A DNA stretch of 41,686 nt from an uncultured Bacteroidales bacterium (GCA_902779265.1 CACZAY010000001.1:1-41686); one strand, 5' to 3'; counted from the stretch's first letter, positions 32,298 to 40,612 are shown. Program-made: numbers and translations. The notes: generated from the sequence alone by a model not told the origin.

Positions 32298-34814
32298 ATG
32301 AAAAAGAATCTACTGACGACAGCTGTGGCATTGGCCTCAATCGTCATCACCGCCACGGCCCAGCAGCATCATCGGCTGTGGTACGCCCATCCCGCATCGC
32401 ACTGGCTGGAGGCGCTTCCCGTGGGCAACTCGACACTCGGAGCCATGGTCTATGGCGGCACCGACACGGAGGAAATCCAGCTCAACGAAGAGACCTTCTG
32501 GAGCGGACAGCCGCACGACAACAACAGCCACGAGTCGCTCGACGTGTTGCCCGAAGTGCGCCGCCTCATCTTCGCCGGCAAGGAATATGAGGCATCGAAG
32601 CTCATCGACAAGCACTTCGTCAAGGGCCCGCACGGAATGCGTTTCCTGCCCCTCGGTAGCCTGAAACTGCATTTCGGCCACACCGACGTGACTGGCTACG
32701 AGCGTGCTTTGAACTTGGCCGATGCCACATCGACCACAACCTATACCTGCAATGGCGTGAAGTACGAGCGGACCGTCTTTGCCTCGCAGGCCGACAGCGT
32801 AATTGTGTTGCACCTGAGAGCCAACAAGAAGGGGGCGCTCAGCTTCAACCTGTCCTACCAGAGCCAGTTGCCCCTCAACGTCGATGCAAAGCATACGTGC
32901 CAGTGTCCGTTAGTGGCTGGAACAGGCAATGAGGGTGGCCGCCTGACGGCTACCGTTCAAGGCGTCGAGCAGGAAGGCATCAAAGCCGGCCTGGCCGCCG
33001 AGTGTCAGGTTAGCGTGCGTGTAGAGGGGAAGAATGCCAGCGTCAGCTTCCCGGAGTCTGCCATTGCCGTGGAAAATGCTACCGAGGCTACTATATACAT
33101 CACGGCAGCCACCAACTATGTGAACTACCACGACGTGAGTGGCGATGCTACCAAGAAGAACAAACAGCGCCTGTTAGCAGCCGAAAGCATCCGGTTCCCG
33201 GAGCTGCTGAAGCGCCATGTACAGAAATATCAGGAGCAGTACAACCGCGTGACGCTCTCATTGGCCAAGAACGCCAACAGCTCGCTCGAGACCGACAAGC
33301 GTGTGGCCGCCTTCGAGAAGGATGCGACCGACCTCGACCTCGTGTCGCTCATGATGCAGTACGGCCGCTACCTGCTGATCTCCTCGTCGCAGCCCGGTGG
33401 TCAGCCGGCCAACCTGCAGGGCGTGTGGAACGACAAGATGAACGCGCCGTGGGACTCGAAATACACCATCAACATCAACGCCGAGATGAACTATTGGCCG
33501 TCGCTCATCGGCAATCTGGCCGAGACGCAGCAGCCGCTCTTCTCGATGATCCGCGACCTGAGTCAGACGGGTGCCAAGACCGCCCGCGAGATGTACGGCT
33601 GCCAAGGCTGGGTCGCCCATCACAACACCGACCTGTGGCGCATCGCCGGCCCCGTTGACGGCACTCCGTGGGGCATGTTCCCGACCGGCGGCGCATGGCT
33701 CACAACCCACCTCTGGCAGCACTTCCTCTACACGGGCGACCGTCAGTTCCTGGTCGATTACTACCCCGTGATGAAGGGTGCGGCCGATTTCCTGCTCGAC
33801 TTCATGCAGACCTATCCCGACACGGGCGACGTGAAGACCGCTGCCGGATGGCTCATGACCGTTCCGACCGTCTCGCCCGAACATGGGCCGCAGGGCAAGG
33901 GCACGAACGTCTGTGCCGGTTCGACGATGGACAACCAGATCTGCTTCGACGTGCTGTCACAAGCATCCAAGGCCGCCCGCGTGTTGGGCAACAACGACGA
34001 TTCGCGCCGGTACGATGCGGCATTGGCCAAGTTGCCGCCGATGCAGATTGGCCGTCATGGTCAGCTCCAGGAGTGGCTCATCGACGCCGACGACCCGAAG
34101 GACGAACACCGCCACATCTCGCACCTCTACGGCCTCTATCCCTCCAACCAGATTTCGCCCTACACGCATCCCGAACTCTTTGCGGCTGCGGCCAATACCC
34201 TTCGGCAGCGCGGCGATATGGCGACGGGCTGGAGCCTCGGCTGGAAGATCAATTTCTGGGCGCGTATGCTCGACGGCGACCATGCCTTCCTGATTATCAA
34301 GAACATGCTGCACCTCCTGCCCGACGACCGTCAGATGCGCCAGTTCCCTCTGGGCCGCACCTATCCGAACCTGTTCGACGCCCATCCGCCGTTCCAGATT
34401 GACGGCAATTTCGGCTGCTCGGCCGGCGTGTGCGAGATGCTCATCCAGAGCCACGACGGCGCCGTCCACATCCTGCCTGCCCTGCCCGAATCGTGGCGCG
34501 ACGGCGAGGTCAAGGGCTTGCGTGCGCGTGGCGGTTTTGTGGCCGATGTGAAGTGGCGCGATGGCCGTCCGCTGTCGGTCAAGATCAAGTCCACCATCGG
34601 AGGTACATTGCGCGTGCGCAGCTATTGGCCGTTGAAGGGCAAGGGCTTACGTCCGGCGTCGGGCGCATGTCCGAATCAGCTCTACGCTCCGGCCAATGTC
34701 AAGTCGCCGCTCGTCTCGCCCGAACTGAAGGAAACGCCATCGGCCACGCTCCGTCCCGTCTATGAATACGACGTCGAGACATCGGCCAACGAGAGCGTAG
34801 TGCTGAGTTATTAG
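32298..34814 (+). CDS. Secreted GH95-family alpha-L-fucosidase / alpha-L-galactosidase
   Basis: The protein has 838 residues, the usual GH95 length, with a signal peptide ending TATA-QQH. The N-terminal sandwich has [19 protein letters not shown] and [17 protein letters not shown]. The helical barrel has the catalytic Asn392 and Asn394 ([13 protein letters not shown]), Glu528 (TVSPEHGP) and Asp702 (QIDGNFG), matching Asn421, Asn423, Glu566 and Asp766 of the Bifidobacterium enzyme AfcA, which works by inversion. [12 protein letters not shown] is also family-typical. It removes alpha-1,2-L-fucose or, in some members on complex corn-type xylan, L-galactose; which of the two cannot be decided here. 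No TAnnTTTG promoter is visible upstream. Confidence 0.92.
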   Translation: MKKNLLTTAVALASIVITATAQQHHRLWYAHPASHWLEALPVGNSTLGAMVYGGTDTEEIQLNEETFWSGQPHDNNSHESLDVLPEVRRLIFAGKEYEASKLIDKHFVKGPHGMRFLPLGSLKLHFGHTDVTGYERALNLADATSTTTYTCNGVKYERTVFASQADSVIVLHLRANKKGALSFNLSYQSQLPLNVDAKHTCQCPLVAGTGNEGGRLTATVQGVEQEGIKAGLAAECQVSVRVEGKNASVSFPESAIAVENATEATIYITAATNYVNYHDVSGDATKKNKQRLLAAESIRFPELLKRHVQKYQEQYNRVTLSLAKNANSSLETDKRVAAFEKDATDLDLVSLMMQYGRYLLISSSQPGGQPANLQGVWNDKMNAPWDSKYTININAEMNYWPSLIGNLAETQQPLFSMIRDLSQTGAKTAREMYGCQGWVAHHNTDLWRIAGPVDGTPWGMFPTGGAWLTTHLWQHFLYTGDRQFLVDYYPVMKGAADFLLDFMQTYPDTGDVKTAAGWLMTVPTVSPEHGPQGKGTNVCAGSTMDNQICFDVLSQASKAARVLGNNDDSRRYDAALAKLPPMQIGRHGQLQEWLIDADDPKDEHRHISHLYGLYPSNQISPYTHPELFAAAANTLRQRGDMATGWSLGWKINFWARMLDGDHAFLIIKNMLHLLPDDRQMRQFPLGRTYPNLFDAHPPFQIDGNFGCSAGVCEMLIQSHDGAVHILPALPESWRDGEVKGLRARGGFVADVKWRDGRPLSVKIKSTIGGTLRVRSYWPLKGKGLRPASGACPNQLYAPANVKSPLVSPELKETPSATLRPVYEYDVETSANESVVLSY

Positions 34815-34848
34815 TTAATAGTTATTAGTTATTAGTTATTAGTTATTA
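34806..34848. repeat. Tandem TTATTAG-type microsatellite
   Basis: About five units of the 7-base AGTTATT (one interrupted by AATAG) start at the end of the GH95 gene, overlapping its last codons and stop. Such runs are prone to slippage; here only the last two or three residues of the protein would change. Confidence 0.8.
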
Positions 34849-34895
34849 CCCTCTAATCGTTATTAGCAACTGGTCGTATCGTCCCTTTTCAATCC

Positions 34896-34925
34896 AGAGA
34901 CGTGCCAATGGCGCGTCTCTACACT
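34896..34925 (+). terminator. Hairpin between GH95 and the triplicated gene cassette
   Basis: AGAGACGTGCC (34896-34906) pairs with GGCGCGTCTCT (34910-34920), with one wobble and a 3-base loop, followed by a T-rich leader. It resembles the terminator at 27386 (GAGACG arms) and would stop GH95 transcription; it could also be a leader hairpin of the next gene, whose ATG lies 35 bases on. Confidence 0.6.
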
Positions 34926-34954
34926 CTTTTTCACTCCCTTAAAAACTCTTTTAA

Positions 34955-35677
34955 ATGAAAAAAATCATTACTTCACTTTTGGCCGCTTCGACCTTCTTTT
35001 TGGCCGATGCCCAGCAGGTCATCAACCTCCTTACCGGAGAGGTGAGGGAGGGAAGTGATGCGGCAGGACCTGTTAAAACCGTTGAAACACTTGATGATGG
35101 GTATTTGGTGACGTATGAGTTTACGGAAGCAGTTCTGGAAAAAGACCCATATTTATCAGATTGTATTTTGTGGAAATATCCTAATTTTATGGTGTCTGAT
35201 ATAAATGGGTCTCCTGCGTTTCCATATCAAAATGGTTGGGTGGATATAGATGATTATACACCAACAATAATGGTGGAAGATAGTAGTTATATGGATTATT
35301 CTTATCAATTGGCTCCAGCATATCCACCTCAACCAATTTCAAATCCTTATTCAGAAATAGAGAGATTACCGATTTCTCCTTATTCTGGCTTTTCCCATAT
35401 TTCTCTTGTGGAGACAATAGGCTTTCGACGATTCTCAGGAAGAAGGCAGGTGCTGTTTACCGTCTATCCCATACAATATAGTTACGAACAGCAGATTATT
35501 CGTGCCTATACGAAAATTTCAGTCAAAATTACCCTTTCGGACAACACGACGGGCATTGAGGAGTTGAAATCCAAGTGCGATGCTTCAAAGTGTAGTTTCA
35601 CCTTGGATGGGCGTCCAGTTAAGGGCAATGTCAAAGGTGTAACTGTCAGAAATGGCCAGAAGATAATTGTCAAGTAG
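34955..35677 (+). CDS. Secreted protein of a tandem triplicated family, copy A
   Basis: The protein has 240 residues. A signal peptide ends FFLADA-QQ, then VINLLTGEVREGSDAA shared by all three copies. The middle (about 45-165) is rich in Tyr, Pro and Asp (SYQLAPAYPPQP, RLPISPYSGF). The last 70 residues (VYPIQYSYEQQIIRAYTKISVKITLS... LDGRPVKGNVKGVTVRNGQKIIVK) are nearly identical in copy B. The segment PIQYSYEQQIIRAYTKISVKI recalls the end of propeptides of C25 (gingipain-type) cysteine proteases, and the tail follows the DGRxx...KGVxxxNGKKIIVK plan of Bacteroidota secreted proteins. Function unknown; a stand-alone protease-propeptide-like binder or inhibitor is a guess. AT-rich with only one GGCCRATG motif, at the signal peptide. 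Confidence 0.7.
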   Translation: MKKIITSLLAASTFFLADAQQVINLLTGEVREGSDAAGPVKTVETLDDGYLVTYEFTEAVLEKDPYLSDCILWKYPNFMVSDINGSPAFPYQNGWVDIDDYTPTIMVEDSSYMDYSYQLAPAYPPQPISNPYSEIERLPISPYSGFSHISLVETIGFRRFSGRRQVLFTVYPIQYSYEQQIIRAYTKISVKITLSDNTTGIEELKSKCDASKCSFTLDGRPVKGNVKGVTVRNGQKIIVK

Positions 35678-35812
35678 CCGGAACAAGCCTTTTTTCAAGC
35701 TCAATATGAAAAGATTATTTTTATTTATTGGAACCATTTTGTTGTTTGCATCCGTCGATGCCCAGCAGGTCATCAACCTCCTTACCGGAGAGGTGAGGGA
35801 GGGAAGTGATGC
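35462..35812 (+). repeat. About 350-base direct repeat, first copy (second at 36210-36560)
   Basis: The 3-prime end of copy A, the 28-base spacer and the 5-prime end of copy B are repeated 748 bases further on as the 3-prime end of B, spacer and 5-prime end of C, with only a handful of mismatches (for example GACAAC to GGCGGC, and GGAACC to GGAAAC). Recombination between the two would delete or add exactly one gene. Confidence 0.9.
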
Positions 35813-36425
35813 GGCAGACCCTGTTGTAAAAGTGGATACAATTGAAAATGGTTACTTGGTAAACTGCGCTTATTCGGAAGCTATTCTAAAACAAGATTAC
35901 GAATTGCCGGACTGTATAATGTGGAGTTATCCTGGTTATATGATTTCTTATCTTGATGAATGTCCTGCATTTCCTTATCGAAACTATAGGCAGTTCATAG
36001 CCGACTTCGCATATACTATAGAAGTAATTGATAGTAGTTATGTCGATTTTTCTTATCAACTCGCACCAGCAGTACCTGTACAACCAAGTTCGCATCCTGA
36101 TGAAGTTGAGAGATTGCCGATATCCCCATATCAAGGATTCCAACCTGTGTCACTTGTCAGTCCATGGGGAATAAGAAAAGATTCCGGGAAACGATATGTG
36201 ATGTATACGGTCTACCCAATACAATATAGTTACGAACAACAGATTATTCGTGCCTATACGAAAATTTCAGTCAAAATAACCCTTTCTGGCGGCACGACGG
36301 GCATTGAGGAGTTGAAATCCAAGTGCGATGCTTCAAAGTGTAGTTTCACCTTGGATGGATGTCCAGTTAAGGGCAATGTCAAAGGTGTAACTGTCAGAAA
36401 TGGCAAGAAGATAATTGTCAAGTAG
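35706..36425 (+). CDS. Secreted protein of the triplicated family, copy B
   Basis: The protein has 239 residues. The signal peptide (MKRLFLFIGTILLFASVDA-QQ) is the same as in copy C but not A. The C-terminal 70 residues are the same as in copy A but not C. Between them, the segment DPVVKVDTIENGYLV differs from the PVKTVETLDDGYLV of both A and C, while SYQLAPAVPVQP and ERLPISPYQGF are like A. This patchwork points to recombination among the copies. The start is ATG 35706; the frame is open further upstream only because the repeat continues from copy A. The 28-base spacer before it is the same as that before copy C. Confidence 0.7.
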   Translation: MKRLFLFIGTILLFASVDAQQVINLLTGEVREGSDAADPVVKVDTIENGYLVNCAYSEAILKQDYELPDCIMWSYPGYMISYLDECPAFPYRNYRQFIADFAYTIEVIDSSYVDFSYQLAPAVPVQPSSHPDEVERLPISPYQGFQPVSLVSPWGIRKDSGKRYVMYTVYPIQYSYEQQIIRAYTKISVKITLSGGTTGIEELKSKCDASKCSFTLDGCPVKGNVKGVTVRNGKKIIVK

Positions 36426-36453
36426 CCGGAACAAGCCTTTTTTCAAGCTCAAT

Positions 36454-37179
36454 ATGAAAAGATTATTTTTATTTATTGGAAACATTTTGTTGTTTGCATC
36501 CGTCGATGCCCAGCAGGTCATCAACCTCCTTACCGGAGAGGTGAGGGAGGGAAGTGATGCCGCAAAACCAGTTAAAACCGTTGAAACACTTGATGATGGG
36601 TATCTGGTGACTTGGGAGTTCTCTGAAGCTGTTGTTAAAAAAGATTATTCATTTTCAAATTGTGTGTTATGGTGTGTCCCTGGGTTTATGGACATGATGG
36701 AAGCCGGTGTGCCAGCCCTTCAGTACAAACTTAATTGGTTGAAAGTCGGTGATTTGATTCCTTCTCCAGTGAAGATTGTAGAAAGCAATTACGTTGATTA
36801 TAATTATCAACTCGCACCAACAATTCCAGCACAGCCTATTGGACAACACCCTTATGACGAAGTGCAACGAATCCCAATCGTTCCGTATGACGGCTTTATG
36901 CCTGATTCAGTTGTAAAAGAATTGGGTTATGACAATACTGATTCTTATACAGGTTATTATGTGTCTCCTTTTCAATATAATTATGAACAACAAACTGTAA
37001 GAGCGTACACTAAAATCGTTTACAAAGTGACGCTTTCTGGCGGCACGACGGGCGTGAAAATGCCATTGGCCAACACCCCGACTATCGAGCCGTTCACCCT
37101 CGACGGACGTGTTGCGACCGATGGCGCACGCGGAATTGTCGTGCGTGGAGGTAAGAAAATCATTTCAAATCACAAATAA
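36454..37179 (+). CDS. Secreted protein of the triplicated family, copy C
   Basis: The protein has 241 residues. Its 5-prime end (signal peptide to GEVREGSDAA) is almost base-identical to copy B; PVKTVETLDDGYLVT matches copy A; the rest is the most diverged, with PFQYNYEQQTVRAYTKIVYKVTLSGG and a different tail (PTIEPFTLDGRVATDGARGIVVRGGKKIISNHK). The last 120 bases regain GC-richness and a GGCC motif (37064), so the AT-rich islet ends inside this gene. The GH43 gene starts 15 bases after the stop with no visible promoter, so it may be read through from this cassette. Confidence 0.7.
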   Translation: MKRLFLFIGNILLFASVDAQQVINLLTGEVREGSDAAKPVKTVETLDDGYLVTWEFSEAVVKKDYSFSNCVLWCVPGFMDMMEAGVPALQYKLNWLKVGDLIPSPVKIVESNYVDYNYQLAPTIPAQPIGQHPYDEVQRIPIVPYDGFMPDSVVKELGYDNTDSYTGYYVSPFQYNYEQQTVRAYTKIVYKVTLSGGTTGVKMPLANTPTIEPFTLDGRVATDGARGIVVRGGKKIISNHK

Positions 37180-37194
37180 TAAAATCTTTACGTT

Positions 37195-38820
37195 ATGAAA
37201 ACCAGACTTTTCCGAACCCTATTGGCCGCCGCGATGCTCGTTCCCGCAGCTGGGGCATTGGCCGATGACTACCAAGTGCTCCACACCGAGCCGATTCAGA
37301 ACCCGATGCTCTGGGCCGACTGTCCCGACCCCGACGTCATCCGCGTGGGCGACACCTTCTATATGGTCTCGACCACGATGCACCTCATGCCAGGCGCGCC
37401 CATCATGGCCTCGCGCGACCTGAAGAACTGGGAGACCGTCAGCTACCTCTTTGACCGGCTGACCGATTCGCCCAAATACGACCTCACGGACGGCACCGTC
37501 TATGGTCGTGGCCAATGGGCAACGTCGCTCAAATGGCACAAAGGCAAGTTCTACGCCCTGCTTGCGCCCAACGAGGGCGGCCCGATGGGGCAGACCTACA
37601 TCTTCACGGCCGACAAGGCTGAAGGCCCCTGGACCATCCACTCGCGAATGCGCCATTTCCACGACTGTTCACTCTTCTTCGACGACGACGACCGCGTCTA
37701 TGTCATCTACGGCACGGGCGAGATGATGGAGCTGAAGGCCGACCTGAGCGACGTCATCGAGGGTACGCACCGCAAGATCTTCGAACGTGAGGCCGACGAG
37801 CGCGGTCTGCTTGAAGGAAGTCGCGTAGTGAAGCACAACGGCATGTACTATCTGCTCATGATATCCCACACCTACGCCCCCGGCCGCCATCGCCGCGAGG
37901 TCTGCTATCGCACCGACGACATCAACAGCGGCAAGTGGGAGAAGCAGGTCATACTCGAAAGCGACTTCGGCGGCTTCGGCTACGAGGCGCAGGGCACCAT
38001 CGTCGATTCGGAGGACGGCGACTGGTACGGCATCATCTTCCAGGACCGTGGCGGCGTCGGCCGTGTGCTCACCGTGATGCCCTGCCGCTGGATTGACGGT
38101 TGGCCGATGTTGGGCGACGAGAACGGCAAGGTACCCGCCACCGTGCGTCCCCTGCGCAGCGGCGAGCCTGTCAAGTCGATTGTCATGGCCGATGATTTTT
38201 CCGCGCCGACCCTCGGCCTGCATTGGCAGTGGAACCACAACCCGGTTGACAACGCATGGAGCCTCGCCGAGCGTCCGGGCTACCTGCGTCTGAAGACCAA
38301 CCGCGTTGTGCCCAACCTCTACCTCGCACCCAACACCATCACGCAGCGCATGACGGGTCCGACGTGCAGCGGAACGGTCTCAATCGACTTCTCGCACATG
38401 AAGGACGGCGACCGTGCGGGCTTCTGCGCCTTCAACGGCAACAGCGGCGTGCTCACGCTGAAGTGCACCGGCAAGACCGTCACCCTCGAAATGAGCGAAC
38501 AGGTCGTCGCCCTGACCGACCGCGAGAAGGCCGTCAAGGAGGTCACGGAGCAGGTCATCGAGTCGGTCGCATTGGACAAGAAGACGCGCCAGATCTGGCT
38601 GCGCATCGACGGCGACTTCCAGCCCGGCCACAACGATGCTGCCAACTTCTTCTACAGCCTCGATGGTGAAACCTGGACGCAGATCGGCACCAAGAACTAC
38701 CGGATGCAGTTCGACTACCGCCGCTTCTTCATGGGCACGAAGTTCGCCATCTTCAACTACGCGACCCGCAAGGCCGGCGGATATGTCGATGTGGACAAAT
38801 TCGATTGCGTGAGCCACTGA
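37195..38820 (+). CDS. Secreted GH43-family beta-xylosidase / alpha-L-arabinofuranosidase with C-terminal GH43_C2 sandwich
   Basis: The protein has 541 residues; the signal ends ALA-DDY. The propeller begins NPMLWADCPDPDVIRVGDTFYMVST, with catalytic base Asp45, and carries YGRGQWATSLKWHKGKFYALLAP, FHDCSLFFDDDDRVYVIYG and the likely acid Glu207 in LLEGSRVVKHNGMYYLL. Residues about 330-540 (DDFSAPTLGLHWQWNHNPVDNAWSLAERPGYLRL...) are the C-terminal sandwich typical of the GH43 subgroup with beta-xylosidase and arabinofuranosidase activity. The ATG is 15 bases after the triplicated cassette. Strong GC-rich codon use contrasts with the cassette and matches the other enzymes of the locus. Confidence 0.88.
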   Translation: MKTRLFRTLLAAAMLVPAAGALADDYQVLHTEPIQNPMLWADCPDPDVIRVGDTFYMVSTTMHLMPGAPIMASRDLKNWETVSYLFDRLTDSPKYDLTDGTVYGRGQWATSLKWHKGKFYALLAPNEGGPMGQTYIFTADKAEGPWTIHSRMRHFHDCSLFFDDDDRVYVIYGTGEMMELKADLSDVIEGTHRKIFEREADERGLLEGSRVVKHNGMYYLLMISHTYAPGRHRREVCYRTDDINSGKWEKQVILESDFGGFGYEAQGTIVDSEDGDWYGIIFQDRGGVGRVLTVMPCRWIDGWPMLGDENGKVPATVRPLRSGEPVKSIVMADDFSAPTLGLHWQWNHNPVDNAWSLAERPGYLRLKTNRVVPNLYLAPNTITQRMTGPTCSGTVSIDFSHMKDGDRAGFCAFNGNSGVLTLKCTGKTVTLEMSEQVVALTDREKAVKEVTEQVIESVALDKKTRQIWLRIDGDFQPGHNDAANFFYSLDGETWTQIGTKNYRMQFDYRRFFMGTKFAIFNYATRKAGGYVDVDKFDCVSH

Positions 38821-38835
38821 CCAACAGACCCACCG

Positions 38836-38903
38836 ACCCCCTCCCGACCTCCCCGAGGGGAGGGGAAGGCCCCACCCCCAGCCCCTCCGCAAGGGAGGGG
38901 AGT
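38836..38903. repeat. C-rich hairpin pair after GH43
   Basis: CCTCCCC/GGGGAGG (38848-38854 and 38857-38863) and CCCCTCC/GGAGGGG (38882-38888 and 38894-38900) lie close together with CCCCACCCCCAG between. Hairpins of this composition recur between genes in Bacteroidota; they may act as a terminator or be a dispersed repeat. Confidence 0.6.
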
Positions 38904-38941
38904 GTATGCCAAAATAGGGTAGGGTGATAGCTGAGAAAATC

Positions 38942-39119
38942 TTTCGTGTTTTTCGTGCCTTTCGTGGTTAAAAAAACTTCATCGCACGCAATTATCTTCA
39001 TGTGAGACAACGATTTTCGTGTTTTTCGTGAATTTCGTGGTTAAAAAAACTTCATTGCACGCAATTATCTTCATGAGAGACAACGATTTTCGTGACTTTT
39101 CGTGAATTTCGTGGTTATT
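38942..39119. repeat. 73-base tandem repeat, about 2.5 copies, rich in TTTCGTG
   Basis: The unit begins TTTCGTGTTTTTCGTG and continues through GGTTAAAAAAACTTCATYGC and GCAATTATCTTCATG. Copies start near 38942, 39015 and 39088; the third is cut after GTGGTTATTA. Each holds three TTTCGTG submotifs. Copies differ at a few positions. It occupies most of the 430-base spacer 38821-39250, which otherwise holds the C-rich hairpins, a terminator and nothing coding. Confidence 0.85.
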
Positions 39120-39169
39120 AAATTAAAGGCATGATTTTAGTGGTTAATTCCATTGGCCACAAACATAAT

Positions 39170-39213
39170 AATCCCCGTTGCCCTGGAAAAAATGGGACAA
39201 CGGGGATTTTTCG
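39170..39213. terminator. Bidirectional terminator between GH43 and the M16 protease
   Basis: AATCCCCGTTG (39170-39180) pairs perfectly with CAACGGGGATT (39198-39208) across a 17-base loop, with T-rich flanks. The adjacent genes converge. Confidence 0.88.
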
Positions 39214-39250
39214 TTTTCTCCTCCCCGGAGGGAAGGTTGGGTGGGGGTCT

Positions 39251-40612
39251 TTAATATCCGAAAATCTCTTCGGTTGAGACTCGCTTCACGGGGCCATACT
39301 TCTGCAGGGCCTTCATGTCGAGCTCCTTCTCGTCGCCCAGGATGATGTAGCGGTAGGGCTTGTGGGCCATCTGCTGCTGCTCGAAGGTGACGATGTCCTG
39401 GAGGGTGACATTGGCCAATGCCTTGTAGATGCGCTCGTTCAGGTCGTAGTCAATGCCGCGCTGCTGGGCGCTCAGCCATGCGTTGATGAGGCCGAACTTG
39501 GTGGTGCGCTGGCTGGCCAGACGCTTGGTAAGGGCATCCTTGGCGATCTGGAACGAGGCCTCGCTCTGTGGAATCGTGTCGAGGATGACGTGGAACTGGC
39601 GCACGCAGTCGAGCATCTTGTCATTCTGCGTGATGATGTGCGTGAAGAAGTATTCCGGCCGGTCGGTGTAGCTCGGCTCGACGTACGAGGCGAAGGCGTT
39701 GTAGGCCAATCCGCGTGCCTCGCGCAGCTCCTGGAAGACCACGGTGTTCATGCCGCCGCCGTAATATTCGTTGAAGAGCGCCTTGACCGCAGCCTCGTCG
39801 GGATTCCACGCGCGGCCCTCGTTGTGGAACATGCGCATGTAGATGTTCTTCGCGTCGTAGGGGGCGATGAGGATTTCGTTCTGTGGCGTTGGCTGGAGCG
39901 TCTCGTGCTTGCCTTCGGGGGCGGGCAGGAGCGTGGCGGTGGGCTGGTGGACGGTCGTAATGACATTGGCCAATGCCGTTTCGCTCATCGGGCCGTAGTA
40001 GAGGACGGTGTGCGCATACTGCTTGAGGTTCTTCAGCAGGTCGAGCAGTTCCTGCGGGTCGGTCTGCATCAGTTCGCTGGCGGTCATCGTGTTGCGCAGG
40101 TGGTTCTCCGGGCCATACAGGCCATATTGCACGAGATACTGGAAGTTGGTGCGCTGGTCGTTCTTGGCGTCCATACGGGCCTTCTCGCGGATGGCGACGG
40201 CCTGCTGATAGAGTTCGGGGTCACTCTTCGCATTGGCCAGGAAATGTTCGAGCAGGGCCAATGCATCGGCCATATTCTCGCTCAGGCCGCTCAGCGTGAC
40301 GTCGATGTGGCGCGTGCCCACGCTGATGTTGTAGCTGCATGCCAGCTTGTAGAACTGCTGCTGGAGCTGCTCGGCCGTGAGGGAGTCGGTGCCCAGAAAT
40401 TCGAGATAGTCGGCGGCGTCGCTGTAGCGGCGGTCCACGTCGGTGCCGAATTCATAGTGGAAGGCGAGCGTGAAGCGGCCGTTCAGCGTGTTCTGCACGT
40501 AGATGTAGGGCAGGGGCTGCTGGCCGAAAGTGAGGTCGCGCTTGAAATCGACGAAGCGTGGCTCGATGGGCTTCACCTCGCTGGCCTGAACCTCCTTGAC
40601 GAAGTCGCTCAT
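39251..40612 (-). CDS. M16-family metalloprotease, C-terminal half as a separate cistron
   Basis: The protein has 453 residues and corresponds to the second half of the ~950-residue periplasmic M16 (pitrilysin-type) protease of Bacteroidota. It opens SDFVKEVQASEVKPIEPRFVDFKRDL, normally internal, and carries the Arg/Tyr substrate-binding motif of the non-zinc half: YYGGGMNTVVFQELREARGLAY. There is no signal peptide of its own. The ATG (40612) overlaps the stop of the upstream half by 4 bases (ATGA), so the two could be coupled cistrons. About 20-25 residues of the usual linker are missing at the junction. Alternatively this is a disrupted single gene; without a signal peptide the product could not reach the periplasm alone. 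Confidence 0.78.
   Translation of the reverse strand: MSDFVKEVQASEVKPIEPRFVDFKRDLTFGQQPLPYIYVQNTLNGRFTLAFHYEFGTDVDRRYSDAADYLEFLGTDSLTAEQLQQQFYKLACSYNISVGTRHIDVTLSGLSENMADALALLEHFLANAKSDPELYQQAVAIREKARMDAKNDQRTNFQYLVQYGLYGPENHLRNTMTASELMQTDPQELLDLLKNLKQYAHTVLYYGPMSETALANVITTVHQPTATLLPAPEGKHETLQPTPQNEILIAPYDAKNIYMRMFHNEGRAWNPDEAAVKALFNEYYGGGMNTVVFQELREARGLAYNAFASYVEPSYTDRPEYFFTHIITQNDKMLDCVRQFHVILDTIPQSEASFQIAKDALTKRLASQRTTKFGLINAWLSAQQRGIDYDLNERIYKALANVTLQDIVTFEQQQMAHKPYRYIILGDEKELDMKALQKYGPVKRVSTEEIFGY

Noticed and set aside
34806-34848. Phase-variable repeat controlling GH95
   Set aside because: The 7-base units start only at the last codons and stop of the gene; length changes would not affect the enzyme.
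38942-39119. CRISPR-like array
   Set aside because: The copies are contiguous 73-base units with inner submotifs and no unique spacers, and no cas genes are present.
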